64,000 nucleotides of DNA from Enterobacteriaceae bacterium 4M9 (GCA_010092695.1 JAADJJ010000001.1:558001-622000); one strand, 5' to 3'; counted from the stretch's first letter, positions 45,823 to 54,682 are shown. The notes: a model not told the origin generated them from the letters alone. Numbers and translations are program-made.

Positions 45823-46191
45823 ATGTTTGTTGGAACCGATATTGTAGAAGTGGAGCGGATCAAAAAAGCGATAGAGCGCGGAGGAATGGATTTTCTGCAG
45901 CGCGTATTTACTCGCCAGGAAATACTTAAAATTAATCCGGATGACATTGATTATGAGCGCGCCTCCGGATTTTGGGCTGCCAAGGAGTCGGTTGTAAAAG
46001 CTGTGGGATTAGGGTTTCGCAATGGCATCCTGTTTCATGACGCTGAAGTTGAACACGACGAATATGGTTGTCCACGATTCCTGTTAACAGGGAAACTAAA
46101 AGAAATAATGACGCAGAAAAACATCACGCAAATCGCGCTGAGTATTTCCCATTGTCGGACCCATGCGGTGGCCGTTGCGATTATTTCTTAA
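45823..46191 (+). CDS. Holo-ACP synthase-type 4'-phosphopantetheinyl transferase (AcpS-like)
   Basis: 122 residues from ATG 45823 (AGGGA 5 nt upstream), the usual AcpS length. It has the metal-binding GTDIVEVERI motif and the FWAAKESVVKA motif (catalytic Glu and Lys), plus SISHCRTHA near the end. It loads phosphopantetheine from CoA onto the Ser of carrier proteins, presumably the ACP encoded at 47544. It is the counterpart of CylK in streptococcal cyl operons by role. Housekeeping acpS lies elsewhere in enterobacteria. Confidence 0.9.
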   Translation: MFVGTDIVEVERIKKAIERGGMDFLQRVFTRQEILKINPDDIDYERASGFWAAKESVVKAVGLGFRNGILFHDAEVEHDEYGCPRFLLTGKLKEIMTQKNITQIALSISHCRTHAVAVAIIS

Positions 46192-46214
46192 CTTTAACGG
46201 AGTAGAGCGGAAAT

Positions 46215-46970
46215 ATGTATAAGTATAACGATCTCAATAACAAGGATGTCCTGGTCACCGGTGCCAGCGGTGATATCGGGTTAGCGATTTGCGCAAAATT
46301 TCTGGAGCAGAATTGTCGCGTTTACGCACTTTACCATTCCAATGCAAGCGATCTCGACACGCTTAAAAGCAGCCACCCGCAGGGCGAGAATTTGCATATT
46401 TTACAGTGCAACCTGGCCGATAAAGAGGCGGTTATCGCCCTGTGCCAGCACCTGACGGAAAATGTGAAGAAGCTGGATGTGCTGGTGAACAACGCCGGTA
46501 TTGTGCGCGACAGCCTGTTCGCTGCCATGAGCCTTGAGGATTTCAGTACCGTTATCGACACCAACCTGTTGAGCACCTTTATGCTCACCAAAGAAGCGCT
46601 GATGCTGCTGCGCTCATCTGACAGTGCGGCGATTGTTAACGTCGCCTCCATCGCGGCCATTATTCCCAGCGTGGGGCAGAGCAACTACAGCGCCTCAAAA
46701 GGCGCGCTGCTCGGATTTACCCGTACGCTTGCCGCCGAGCTTGCGCCACGCGGCGTGCGCGTTAACGCGGTCGCACCGGGCATGATCGAATCCAAAATGG
46801 TGAAGAAAGTCTCCCGCACCGTGGTGCGCGATGTGACGAACTCCATTCCGCTCAAGCGTCTGGGTAAATGCGACGAAGTCGCCAATACCATCGTGTATCT
46901 GAGTTCTTCGGCTTCCAGCTATATTGTGGGTCAGACCATCGTTATCGATGGCGGCCTGGTGATGCGGTGA
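46215..46970 (+). CDS. 3-oxoacyl-ACP reductase (FabG-like SDR)
   Basis: 251 residues, a classical SDR: TGASGDIG near residue 16, NNAGIVRDSLF, the catalytic Ser in NVASIAA and YSASKG with Tyr/Lys. It matches FabG in the C-terminal GQTIVIDGG. It should reduce beta-ketoacyl-ACP with NADPH. The next gene starts 3 nt after its stop, so translation is coupled. It corresponds to CylG by role. Confidence 0.88.
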   Translation: MYKYNDLNNKDVLVTGASGDIGLAICAKFLEQNCRVYALYHSNASDLDTLKSSHPQGENLHILQCNLADKEAVIALCQHLTENVKKLDVLVNNAGIVRDSLFAAMSLEDFSTVIDTNLLSTFMLTKEALMLLRSSDSAAIVNVASIAAIIPSVGQSNYSASKGALLGFTRTLAAELAPRGVRVNAVAPGMIESKMVKKVSRTVVRDVTNSIPLKRLGKCDEVANTIVYLSSSASSYIVGQTIVIDGGLVMR

Positions 46971-46973
46971 TTT

Positions 46974-47522
46974 ATGGCTAAATACGCAATCCCCTCAAAA
47001 GTCTTTCTGGAAATGGGCGGCTGGCGCCAGCCGCTGATTATGGTTGACCGGATTGATGATTTTAAATACGGCGATAACGGTTATGTGCAGGTGATTAAGC
47101 ATGTGACCTATAACGAACCTTATCTGCTGGGCCATTTCCCGGAAGACCCGATTATGCCGGGCGTTATTATTTCCGAGATTTTTGGTCAGGCCAGCGAGTA
47201 TTTTTCATTTCTTTGCGATATCTGCGATATCTGGAAAGCGCAGCATGGCGAAGAACTGAAAACACTACGTGATATTCACGCCCGCGTGGGCGATGAAAAC
47301 ATGCGCCAGATTATCCGCACCCGTCGCTCTCAGGTGCGTGGAGTGCTGGCGGCGCAGAACCTCAAGTTTAAAGATATCGCCTATCCAGGGGATACGATTG
47401 AAGTTGTCAGCAAGCTCGCGTTTTCTGACAGCAATGGGTTCAAACATTATTCGGTTTCAGCGCACGTTGGTAAGAAATTGATTAGCCAGGGCACGATTAT
47501 TAACTTCCGCGAAGTTAAATAA
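46974..47522 (+). CDS. 3-hydroxyacyl-ACP dehydratase (FabZ-like hotdog fold)
   Basis: 182 residues. The FabZ signature GHFPEDPIMPGVIISEIFGQ is clear, with catalytic His and Glu in place; about 40 residues are inserted before the second half of the fold compared with FabZ (about 150 aa). It should dehydrate 3-hydroxyacyl-ACP to the trans-2-enoyl form. With no enoyl reductase in the cluster, double bonds would accumulate, consistent with a polyene. It corresponds to CylZ by role. Confidence 0.86.
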   Translation: MAKYAIPSKVFLEMGGWRQPLIMVDRIDDFKYGDNGYVQVIKHVTYNEPYLLGHFPEDPIMPGVIISEIFGQASEYFSFLCDICDIWKAQHGEELKTLRDIHARVGDENMRQIIRTRRSQVRGVLAAQNLKFKDIAYPGDTIEVVSKLAFSDSNGFKHYSVSAHVGKKLISQGTIINFREVK

Positions 47523-47543
47523 CAACACACATGGAGTGACCAC

Positions 47544-47827
47544 ATGAACACGATTAAAGAGAACATTGAAGAACGCAAAGCGGTTTTATACACCATCAAA
47601 ACCGAAATTATTCAGCGTTTGAATATTCAGAAAGATGAATCCCAGATTGATGACGATACTGCGCTGTTGGTAACGGTCTGAAGCTGGACTCCGTTGACGC
47701 CACCGAAATTCTGGTACTGCTGGATAAAGTTTTCGGCATTCAGGTTAGCGAAAGCGACGATCCTTCTTATATGAGAAGCATCAACAACCTGGCGTCTTTT
47801 GTGATTAAAAACAAAAAGAAACATTAA
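47544..47827 (+). pseudogene. Acyl carrier protein with a -1 frameshift (missing base)
   Basis: From ATG 47544 (GGAG 7 nt upstream) the frame encodes 45 residues, MNTIKENIEERKAV through DDDTALLVTV, and stops at 47679-47681. Reading from 47669 in the -1 frame continues a typical ACP: GNGLKLDSVDATEILVLLDK to a stop at 47825-47827. Restoring one base near 47666-47669 (TTT for TT) would give a 94-residue ACP with the phosphopantetheine Ser in LDSVD at about residue 50. As read, the Ser lies beyond the stop, so the protein is inactive unless the shift is a sequence error or is bypassed. It is the expected carrier of the pathway and matches AcpC by role. Confidence 0.88.
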
Positions 47828-47859
47828 TTCTTTAATCTACGGTGTAAAGGGTTCTGATT

Positions 47860-49020
47860 ATGAGCGCGCTTAATAACTTACATACAGCAAATAACGCAAC
47901 GATGGGCGTCTACAACGGTAAGACCGTCCCGTCTTCTTACAACACCCCGGACGTTGAATACAAAGCCGTGCGTGAAAACGCGCTGCTGGTCGACCACTCC
48001 CATATGTCCATTGTGAGCGTGATGGGCGATGACGCCTGGTCGCTGGTGAACCACCTGTGCTCCGCCGATGTGTCCATCATCCGTGACGAGCAGGGCATGT
48101 ACTCACTGGTGCTCAACGACGATGGCACAGTCTGGGGCGATGTGTACGTCCTGTGCACCGACGAAGGCTACTACGTCCTGTCTGAAAACCTGTCTGCTGC
48201 GGACATCATTGAGCGTCTGAACAGCCTGCTGGAAAAAGCCGACGAGCTGGATATCCAGGAAACGCCGGAAATCAGCGCGATGGACAGCGAAAACTGGGGC
48301 GCGGTGCTGGTTGAAGGCCCGTACGCCTGGGAAGTACTGTCTGAAATTTACGGCTTTGACATCATCGGCCTGCCTTACCACGAATACATGAACACCGACG
48401 ACGGCCTGATGGCGTTTCGTTGCGGCAAGCACGGCGAGTTCGGCTATCTGCTTATCGGTGAGCAGGACAAGCTGGCCGACGTCTGGACACAGCTGCTTGA
48501 GTGCGGCGAGAAGTTCAATCTCAAAACCGGTGGTCTTGATTACCAGAAAACCGTGCGTGTGGAAAACCCGTGCTGGGAAGCGGCGATTTATGATGGTTAC
48601 TCCCGCAGCCCGGTTGAGTTACAGATGCAGTGGGCCGTGCAGTACGACAAAGAAGATTTTGTCGGTAAAGAGGCGGTAGAAGCGCAGTCAAATGACGGCG
48701 TTGAGCGCAAGCTGGTCGGCATTGTACCGGTTGGCGACTGTGCCGGGATTGCCTCTAACGACAACGTCCAGGTGAATGGCGAAGACGTGGGCGTGATTGT
48801 CAAAGGCGTCTACTCCCCGGCGTGCCAGTCCTGGATTGCGCTGGCGTTGGTCGATAGCGAATACGCGTATTCCGATATCGCAGGCTTTGACATCCAGACC
48901 GGCAGCGGCACGGTGGCGGCAAAAACCCACAACGTCCCGTTCCTGTATAACTTCAGTATGCTGGTGAACCCGACTGAACACAGCTATATCGACGCCTCCA
49001 AACCGAAGAGCGCGCTGTAA
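47860..49020 (+). CDS. GcvT-like aminomethyltransferase-family protein
   Basis: 386 residues (AAAGGG 8 nt upstream). The fold is that of the glycine-cleavage T protein/YgfZ family: a VDHSHMSIVSVMGDDAW start region, LVEGPYAWEVLSE, GEFGYLLI and a C-terminal barrel. The housekeeping GcvT is encoded elsewhere. A GcvT-like protein inside a polyketide-like cluster is a mark of the streptococcal cyl operon (CylF). It might transfer a one-carbon unit via tetrahydrofolate to the acyl product; its true reaction is unknown. Confidence 0.85.
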   Translation: MSALNNLHTANNATMGVYNGKTVPSSYNTPDVEYKAVRENALLVDHSHMSIVSVMGDDAWSLVNHLCSADVSIIRDEQGMYSLVLNDDGTVWGDVYVLCTDEGYYVLSENLSAADIIERLNSLLEKADELDIQETPEISAMDSENWGAVLVEGPYAWEVLSEIYGFDIIGLPYHEYMNTDDGLMAFRCGKHGEFGYLLIGEQDKLADVWTQLLECGEKFNLKTGGLDYQKTVRVENPCWEAAIYDGYSRSPVELQMQWAVQYDKEDFVGKEAVEAQSNDGVERKLVGIVPVGDCAGIASNDNVQVNGEDVGVIVKGVYSPACQSWIALALVDSEYAYSDIAGFDIQTGSGTVAAKTHNVPFLYNFSMLVNPTEHSYIDASKPKSAL

Positions 49021-49087
49021 TTTACTGAACGTTGACGCGTCGCGTTGGCCCGGTCTGAAACGTACTGTAGAGGTGAATCAGGCCTGG

Positions 49088-49126
49088 CCGGCGCCGCATT
49101 TTATTGCCCTAAATGCCCGGCGTCGG
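49088..49126 (+). other. Long bulged hairpin between the GcvT-like and KS genes
   Basis: CATTT/AAATG near the loop and an outer 8-bp stem (49088-49095 with 49119-49126) are separated by a 2-nt bulge. There is no T-run, so it is more likely an mRNA processing or stability element than a terminator in the 131-bp gap. Confidence 0.5.
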
Positions 49127-49151
49127 ACATCACAATTTAATGGACTAATGT

Positions 49152-51713
49152 ATGAAGACGAACAGGAAAAGAGTTGTCATTACCGGAATGGGGATACTGT
49201 CTTCCCTGGCCGATAACATTGACGGCTTCAAACAGGCGCTGCTCAATAAAACCTGCGGTGTAACCGACAGCAAGCGTTTCTCACAGTGGTTTGATAACGC
49301 CCGTGCCGCAGAAGTGCTGCACGACATTGATTACTCAGCTATTCCCGCCGACATTGTCGAGTCACTCGATAATGCCGCGCTGTGGGCGTATAAAGTCAGT
49401 AAAGATGCGCTGATTCAGGCAGGCCTTAATAACAATAAAGACCGTCTGACTGAAACAGGCATGATTGTTGGCGTATCGTCTGCGGGCACTGAAGCCTTCC
49501 TGCCGCTGTTTGAACAGCGCATTGCGGATTTCTCCCTGAAAAAAGCCATGTATTCCGGCGGCTTTGCCTCCTGCTGCTCCAGCGTGTCTACGCTGCTGGG
49601 CCTCAAGGGCGGCGTTGAGCTGGTTGCTACTGCCTGTACCGCCAGCCCCAACGCGGTCGGTATGGCGTTTGACTACATCCAGAACGGCAAAAGCAAAACC
49701 ATGCTGGCGGTAGGCACCGAGCCTATCTATCTGCCGACCTTTGCGGGCTTCTACGCGCTCAACGTCATGCACGAAGACTCCTGTACGCCGTACTCCGGCC
49801 ATTCCGGCATGTCTATCGGTGAAGGCGCGGGCGCGGTGGTGCTCGAAGAGTACGAGCACGCGGTAGCTCGCGGTGCCACCATTTACGGTGAAATTCTCTC
49901 TTACGCCACGTCGTGTGATGCTTACCACGAAACCGGGCCAGACCCGCGCGCCAGCGGTGCAGTACAGGTCATGACCAAAGCGATGCAGAACGCAGGCGTC
50001 ACGCCGGAGCAGATTGACTACGTCAACATGCACGGTACCGGTACTGAAGCCAATGACCGCATTGAAACACTGGCAGTTAAAAAAGTGTTTCCGAATGCGC
50101 CGGAAATACCGGTTAGCTCTACCAAATCGTTCTTTGGCCACAACATCGGGGCCGCGGGTATCGTCGAGCTGATTGCCTGCCTGGTAACACTGCCTGAGAA
50201 GAAACTGCTGCCGACGCTGAAGTTTGATGTGCCGCGTCCGAACTGCGATCTGGACTACGTACCGAATGAGTTCAGAGAGAAAGACGTCAACGTCTTCATG
50301 AAAAACAACTATGCCTTTGGCGGCAACAACTGCTCCATGGTTATCAGCATGAAGCCGGGCACGGTGGCGCAGTCGGCCTACGAGCCAAAGCGCGTAGCCA
50401 TTTCAGGCCTCGGTGCGGTGTCGGCAGTGGGCCATACGCTGAACGAGATTCTTGAGCATGTGTGGGCTGAAAACGCGCAGCCGGTGGAACTGGGTTCGGT
50501 ATCGTTCTTTGACGATACGCTGGAAGAAGCCCACGAACTGCTGGATACGCTCACCAAAACCGGCCAGTTCACCGACCTGCTCGGTGAGGACTATTCCATT
50601 ACTGACAAGGCACTGCCGGAAAACGAAGCCAACTTCAAAACCTTCCAGGTGATGAACCTGGAGCCGCGTAAGCACCTGCGCCGTTTTGACCCGCGTAAAG
50701 CGACGCGCGGCGGCACCTTTGCGCTGATTGCCCTGGCTGAAGCGCTCAACGGCGCGAAGCGTAAAATTAAAAAGGATGGCGACGAGTTGGGTATGGTGAT
50801 GGGGATGTCCCGCGGCCCGCAGGAAACCACCTACAAATACCTGCAAAGCCTTAAGCCGGACCCGCGCAAAGTGCGCACTTCTGAGTTCCCTGGCTCGCTC
50901 ATGAACTCCATTGCCACCTTCTGCGGTATTTCAGAAGGCATCAAGGGCTACACCACGACGCTTGCGACCGGTGAAAACGCCGCGCTCGGTGCGCTGACCT
51001 ACGGTTACGAAATCGTGCGCCAGCAGCTTCAGCCGCAGGTGCTGGTGGGCGGTGCCGATGAGTACTTCCCGTCAATGTCGCTGTATATGGATGCGGTCAC
51101 GCAGAAAATCCACATGACCTCTGACGCCAGCGAGTACCAGATTTACGGCGAGAACCCGAAAGGCTTCGTGCCGGGTGAAGGTGCCTGCATGATGCTGCTC
51201 GAAGACCTGGACGCGGCGTGCGCTCGCGGTGTGGACGTGCAGGCGGAAATCGTCGGTTACGGCAAGTCCAACAGCAACAGCTACTTTGATGCAAACGCAC
51301 TGGAAGAAAAAGCTGATGCAATGGCGCTGGCCATAACGCGTGCGCTGACCGATGCCGGGCTGACGGCAAAAGACATCGACCTTGTCTGTGGCACCAGCAA
51401 CGGCGCGCAGGCCAGTTCGACGGTAGAACTCAACGCGATTTACCAGGCGTTCAGCCAGGGGAATCCGCAGGTGCCGGTGGTGAACTACAACGCGTACTTC
51501 GGCTTTGTGGAGTCGTCAGCGGGCCTGATGAACCTTGCGGTGCTGGTGGACTGCCTGAAGAAGCAGGCCGTACCGGCGATTCCGTTTACCGGGGCGTTCT
51601 GCGATACGCGTATTAACTTCGTGCGTGAGCCGCTGAAAGTCGCGCTCAGAAACGTGCTGCTGGTAGGCGCAACCGAAGGCGGCAACTACTACGCATTTGT
51701 TATTAAGGGTTGA
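49152..51713 (+). CDS. Fused beta-ketoacyl synthase: active KS plus KS-beta (CLF-like) domain
   Basis: 853 residues with two tandem KS domains. Domain 1 (about 1-402) has the full triad: Cys162 in TACTAS, His294 in HGTGT and His330 in FFGHN. Domain 2 (about 413-853) keeps the fold, but all three are replaced: Ala605 at the Cys position (TTLATGENA), Cys746 in CGTSN for the first His and Phe785 in YFGF for the second. This is the pattern of a KS-alpha/chain-length-factor pair fused in one chain. It should build the acyl or polyene chain. The CylI role fits. Confidence 0.88.
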   Translation: MKTNRKRVVITGMGILSSLADNIDGFKQALLNKTCGVTDSKRFSQWFDNARAAEVLHDIDYSAIPADIVESLDNAALWAYKVSKDALIQAGLNNNKDRLTETGMIVGVSSAGTEAFLPLFEQRIADFSLKKAMYSGGFASCCSSVSTLLGLKGGVELVATACTASPNAVGMAFDYIQNGKSKTMLAVGTEPIYLPTFAGFYALNVMHEDSCTPYSGHSGMSIGEGAGAVVLEEYEHAVARGATIYGEILSYATSCDAYHETGPDPRASGAVQVMTKAMQNAGVTPEQIDYVNMHGTGTEANDRIETLAVKKVFPNAPEIPVSSTKSFFGHNIGAAGIVELIACLVTLPEKKLLPTLKFDVPRPNCDLDYVPNEFREKDVNVFMKNNYAFGGNNCSMVISMKPGTVAQSAYEPKRVAISGLGAVSAVGHTLNEILEHVWAENAQPVELGSVSFFDDTLEEAHELLDTLTKTGQFTDLLGEDYSITDKALPENEANFKTFQVMNLEPRKHLRRFDPRKATRGGTFALIALAEALNGAKRKIKKDGDELGMVMGMSRGPQETTYKYLQSLKPDPRKVRTSEFPGSLMNSIATFCGISEGIKGYTTTLATGENAALGALTYGYEIVRQQLQPQVLVGGADEYFPSMSLYMDAVTQKIHMTSDASEYQIYGENPKGFVPGEGACMMLLEDLDAACARGVDVQAEIVGYGKSNSNSYFDANALEEKADAMALAITRALTDAGLTAKDIDLVCGTSNGAQASSTVELNAIYQAFSQGNPQVPVVNYNAYFGFVESSAGLMNLAVLVDCLKKQAVPAIPFTGAFCDTRINFVREPLKVALRNVLLVGATEGGNYYAFVIKG

Positions 51714-51717
51714 TACC

Positions 51718-52932
51718 GTGGGCAACGCGACAATTATCTCTGGCTACAGCGTGCGCCTGGCGTTTGCAGAAGACGATGAGGCGTTAATTGACAACCTTAA
51801 GCAGGGTCTGGGCGTCAAGAAAACGTACTGGTTTGAATCTGACGCGGCGGCTATTCGGTGCGGATTAAAAGAGAACAAATTCGCAGCCAGAGTGCCGGTT
51901 GACAGCGACGGCGTGTTTGATGTGGTTTGTGGGTTGGTTGGTCGCGCCCTTGAGCAGGCAATGCTGGATGAGCATTGCCTGTCCGGGGACAACGTTCGCG
52001 TCTATCTCACCGGGCTGGGGCCGCGTGTTGACGTTATCGATTATGCGGCGTTTTACGACCACAACGATATTGAAGACGTGACGCTGACGAAGTCAGTGCA
52101 GGGGCTGCATGTCTCGAAAATGTCACAGGACAAGCTGGCCTCAGCCATTGCAAAGCGTTTTGCCCTGAAATACCTGCCGCCCAATATGCACTGCACCAGC
52201 AACTCATCGCTGTCGGCGGTTCATCTTGGGTGCCAGGCCATCAGTAACGGCGGCGTGGACCTGGTGCTGGTCATTAACTGCTCGCAGATTAAAACCCAGG
52301 ACATGTATTTCCTTGAAAGCCAGTCGATGCTTGATGGCGATATTGTGCAGCCCTTCGGTGAAGGGAGTAAAAGCGTGCTGTTTGCCGAAGGGTTCAGCGC
52401 GCTGCTGCTGGAAAGCGAACGCCACCGCGAAGCGCGCCAGGTGAAGGGCGGCATTGCGCTCACCTCCACCTATCTGCAAATCAGCGCCGGGCGCAGTAAT
52501 GACGCAGCACAACTTAGCGCCAGCTTACTCAAAGTGATGAATAAGGCACTTGAGAAAGCCGAGGTCACCTGTGATGAGCTGTGCGCCATTATTCCCCACG
52601 CCAACGGGTCGCAGGACAGCGATAAGGCCGAGGCGCAGGCTATTCTCTCGCTGCTGGGCGAGCAGGTGGTGCCGGTGCTGGCCTACAAAGGCCAGATTGG
52701 CTATACCCCCACCGGCTCAGGCGTGGTTGATGTCATTATTGGTCATCATACGTTGCGCCATAAGGAACTGCTGTCGCCCACCAGCGCCGTGGCAATAAGG
52801 GACAATATTGCGGCGCATGTGCTGCTCAATCAGGGCGTGGTAAAGCACGATAAAAAACACCTTTTAAAAGTGGGTCTGGGCGTTGATGGCTCCATCATTG
52901 GCATGGTGATGTCTGAACGCGACGCCGGTTAA
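51718..52932 (+). CDS. Degenerate ketosynthase-fold protein
   Basis: 404 residues from GTG 51718 (AAGGG 8 nt upstream, 4 nt after the previous stop). It resembles KS domains by NSSLSAVHLGCQAI around residue 162, PFGEGSKSVLF, IIPHANGS and AYKGQIGYTPTGSG. The Cys appears replaced by Ser (about residue 161), the first His is kept in PHANG and the second is Tyr (GQIGY). It is therefore unlikely to condense and may act as a decarboxylase, esterase or structural partner. It has the same operon position as an accessory KS in type II systems. Confidence 0.75.
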   Translation: MGNATIISGYSVRLAFAEDDEALIDNLKQGLGVKKTYWFESDAAAIRCGLKENKFAARVPVDSDGVFDVVCGLVGRALEQAMLDEHCLSGDNVRVYLTGLGPRVDVIDYAAFYDHNDIEDVTLTKSVQGLHVSKMSQDKLASAIAKRFALKYLPPNMHCTSNSSLSAVHLGCQAISNGGVDLVLVINCSQIKTQDMYFLESQSMLDGDIVQPFGEGSKSVLFAEGFSALLLESERHREARQVKGGIALTSTYLQISAGRSNDAAQLSASLLKVMNKALEKAEVTCDELCAIIPHANGSQDSDKAEAQAILSLLGEQVVPVLAYKGQIGYTPTGSGVVDVIIGHHTLRHKELLSPTSAVAIRDNIAAHVLLNQGVVKHDKKHLLKVGLGVDGSIIGMVMSERDAG

Positions 52933-52954
52933 GCACAGGGACAGGGAAAACCAC

Positions 52955-53941
52955 ATGTATTTATCGTCATTTTCCATTATTGAGCCGCAGGAAAGCGTGT
53001 ATTTGTTTTATCCTGGCTGGCTGAACGTCTGGGAATCTCACATGTATAACCGGTCGTTAAAATCGACCGGTGCACACGGCTGGGGTTTTAAGCGTTTTGG
53101 CACGACGAAAGATATTTACGCCAGAGAAATGATCCGCACCCCGCATTACAAAAAATATATCGATGCGATGGATCAGGTGTGTGACAACGCCTTGCAGCAG
53201 ATGAGCGCCAAAGAGCGTATGCAGCTGATGAAAGCGCGCACGGCGTTTATTTACGTTGATTCCTGGGGAGAGTCCGGCCCGTTTGAAGAGATCTCCAGCG
53301 CCTTACACACCGCGATGATTGATACGCTGCCAAAAAACCTGGTGAAGAAATTCTCGATAAAAGATTTCACCTGCAAAATCCGCGGCGAAAAACAGGCGCT
53401 GACGCAGGCGATGAAGGTCGCTCAGGATTATCTCGACTGGGATATTTTTGATTTTGTGGTGATTTGCGCGGCCTACCGCGCGGTGCCGGTGCTGGCGATG
53501 TCTGAAGAAGACATACAAACCGATAAGAAAGCGCGCAGCAAAGAAAAAGACATCCGGCTTAACCTCTGCGTTGAGCGCGTGGGCTGTTTTATTTTCAGTA
53601 ACCGCGAAAGCGCGCTGAAAGTGAACTGCGGTCATTACGTTACGCCGCAAAGTGACGCGGAACTCCAGCGCGGGCTGCTGGCCCAGGATGCGGATATTAA
53701 CCTGCTTGCGTACGCCGGGCTGCGTAAGAGCGAGCCCGTGCGGGCGCTGCTTGCCAGTAAACCGGGCGAAGATCCGCGGGCTATCAGCCTGGTGGACCGC
53801 TACGGTGCCAGCGGCTGTCTGTCGCCTGCGCTGGGCTGGATTTATCTGGAGCAGCAGGCTCAGAGCGGGGCGCACGGCAAGATGCGTACCGTCGTGCCCG
53901 ACAATTTTGGTGGCTACACCTGGTTTGATACCGCGTATTAA
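52955..53941 (+). CDS. Unknown protein of the biosynthetic cluster
   Basis: 328 residues, soluble, no signal peptide. AGGGA about 8 nt upstream supports ATG 52955. I do not recognise the family. A few segments (FVVICAAYRAVPVLAMSEEDI, given here in part, and CLSPALGWIYLEQ followed by PDNFGGYTWF) are reminiscent of the C-terminal half of thiolase/KS folds, where a Gly-rich Phe-Gly-Gly loop sits, but this is weak inference. It lies between the KS genes and the ABC transporter, so it probably acts on the acyl product, perhaps in release or condensation with another moiety. Confidence 0.7.
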   Translation: MYLSSFSIIEPQESVYLFYPGWLNVWESHMYNRSLKSTGAHGWGFKRFGTTKDIYAREMIRTPHYKKYIDAMDQVCDNALQQMSAKERMQLMKARTAFIYVDSWGESGPFEEISSALHTAMIDTLPKNLVKKFSIKDFTCKIRGEKQALTQAMKVAQDYLDWDIFDFVVICAAYRAVPVLAMSEEDIQTDKKARSKEKDIRLNLCVERVGCFIFSNRESALKVNCGHYVTPQSDAELQRGLLAQDADINLLAYAGLRKSEPVRALLASKPGEDPRAISLVDRYGASGCLSPALGWIYLEQQAQSGAHGKMRTVVPDNFGGYTWFDTAY

Positions 53942-53974
53942 GCGTGCGCACAGTGCGACTCATGGGAAGAGATT

Positions 53975-54682
53975 ATGGCAAACAGCATTAAGGAACTGCC
54001 GGCAATCCTGTTGATTGATATTTATAAAAGCTACGGGCAAGGCGAAAGTAAAGTCGATGCCCTGAAGAATATCAATCTCGATATTGCAAAAGGAGAATTT
54101 CTGGCCCTGTGCGGCCCGTCTGGCAGCGGGAAAAGTACGCTGCTGAATATTCTTTCCGGCATTGATAAACCCAGTGCCGGCGCGGCAATTTTTCTTAATA
54201 AGGCGCTCAACGACCTTAATGAAGACCAGCTTTCTTTCGTCAGAAGCCGGCATCTTGGTTTTATTTTTCAGTTTTTCAACCTGATTCCGGTGCTTAGTGC
54301 GCTCGATAACGTCTATTACCCGCTGGTGTTAAACGGTAACTATGGCGTGAAAGAGGCCCGCGAGCGGGCGCTGCACTATCTGGACAGCGTCGGCATCGGC
54401 AATCTTGCCGGGCGCAAGCCGGGGCAGCTTTCCGGCGGGCAGCAGCAGCGCGTGGCGATTGCCAGGGCGCTGGCGCACGAGCCGCAGGTGGTAGTGGCCG
54501 ATGAGCCGACTGGTAACCTGGATCTCGCCACCGGCGAAGCCATTTTGGATCTGCTGATGAAAATTAACGAGGAAACCAAAACCACGTTTATTGTCTCGAC
54601 GCACTCCACACAGCTTAAGGACCGGGCGCGACGCGTTATTGAAATCAAGGATGGGGAGTTGGTGTATGACTCTGCTCAATAA
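53975..54682 (+). CDS. ABC transporter ATPase, MacB/LolD type
   Basis: 235 residues with Walker A GPSGSGKST (near residue 48), Q loop FQFFNLIP, signature LSGGQQQRVAIARAL, Walker B VVVADEPTGNLD and H-loop STH. These are LolD/MacB-class features. It overlaps the next gene by 17 nt and should energise the FtsX-type permease at 55302. It corresponds to the CylA position in streptococci by role but belongs to a different ABC class. Confidence 0.92.
   Translation: MANSIKELPAILLIDIYKSYGQGESKVDALKNINLDIAKGEFLALCGPSGSGKSTLLNILSGIDKPSAGAAIFLNKALNDLNEDQLSFVRSRHLGFIFQFFNLIPVLSALDNVYYPLVLNGNYGVKEARERALHYLDSVGIGNLAGRKPGQLSGGQQQRVAIARALAHEPQVVVADEPTGNLDLATGEAILDLLMKINEETKTTFIVSTHSTQLKDRARRVIEIKDGELVYDSAQ

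Noticed and set aside
47660..47675. Programmed -1 frameshift in the ACP gene
   Set aside because: The sequence around the shift (CTGTTGGTA) is not an X-XXY-YYZ slippery heptamer and I see no clear stimulatory hairpin just downstream. A missing base is simpler.
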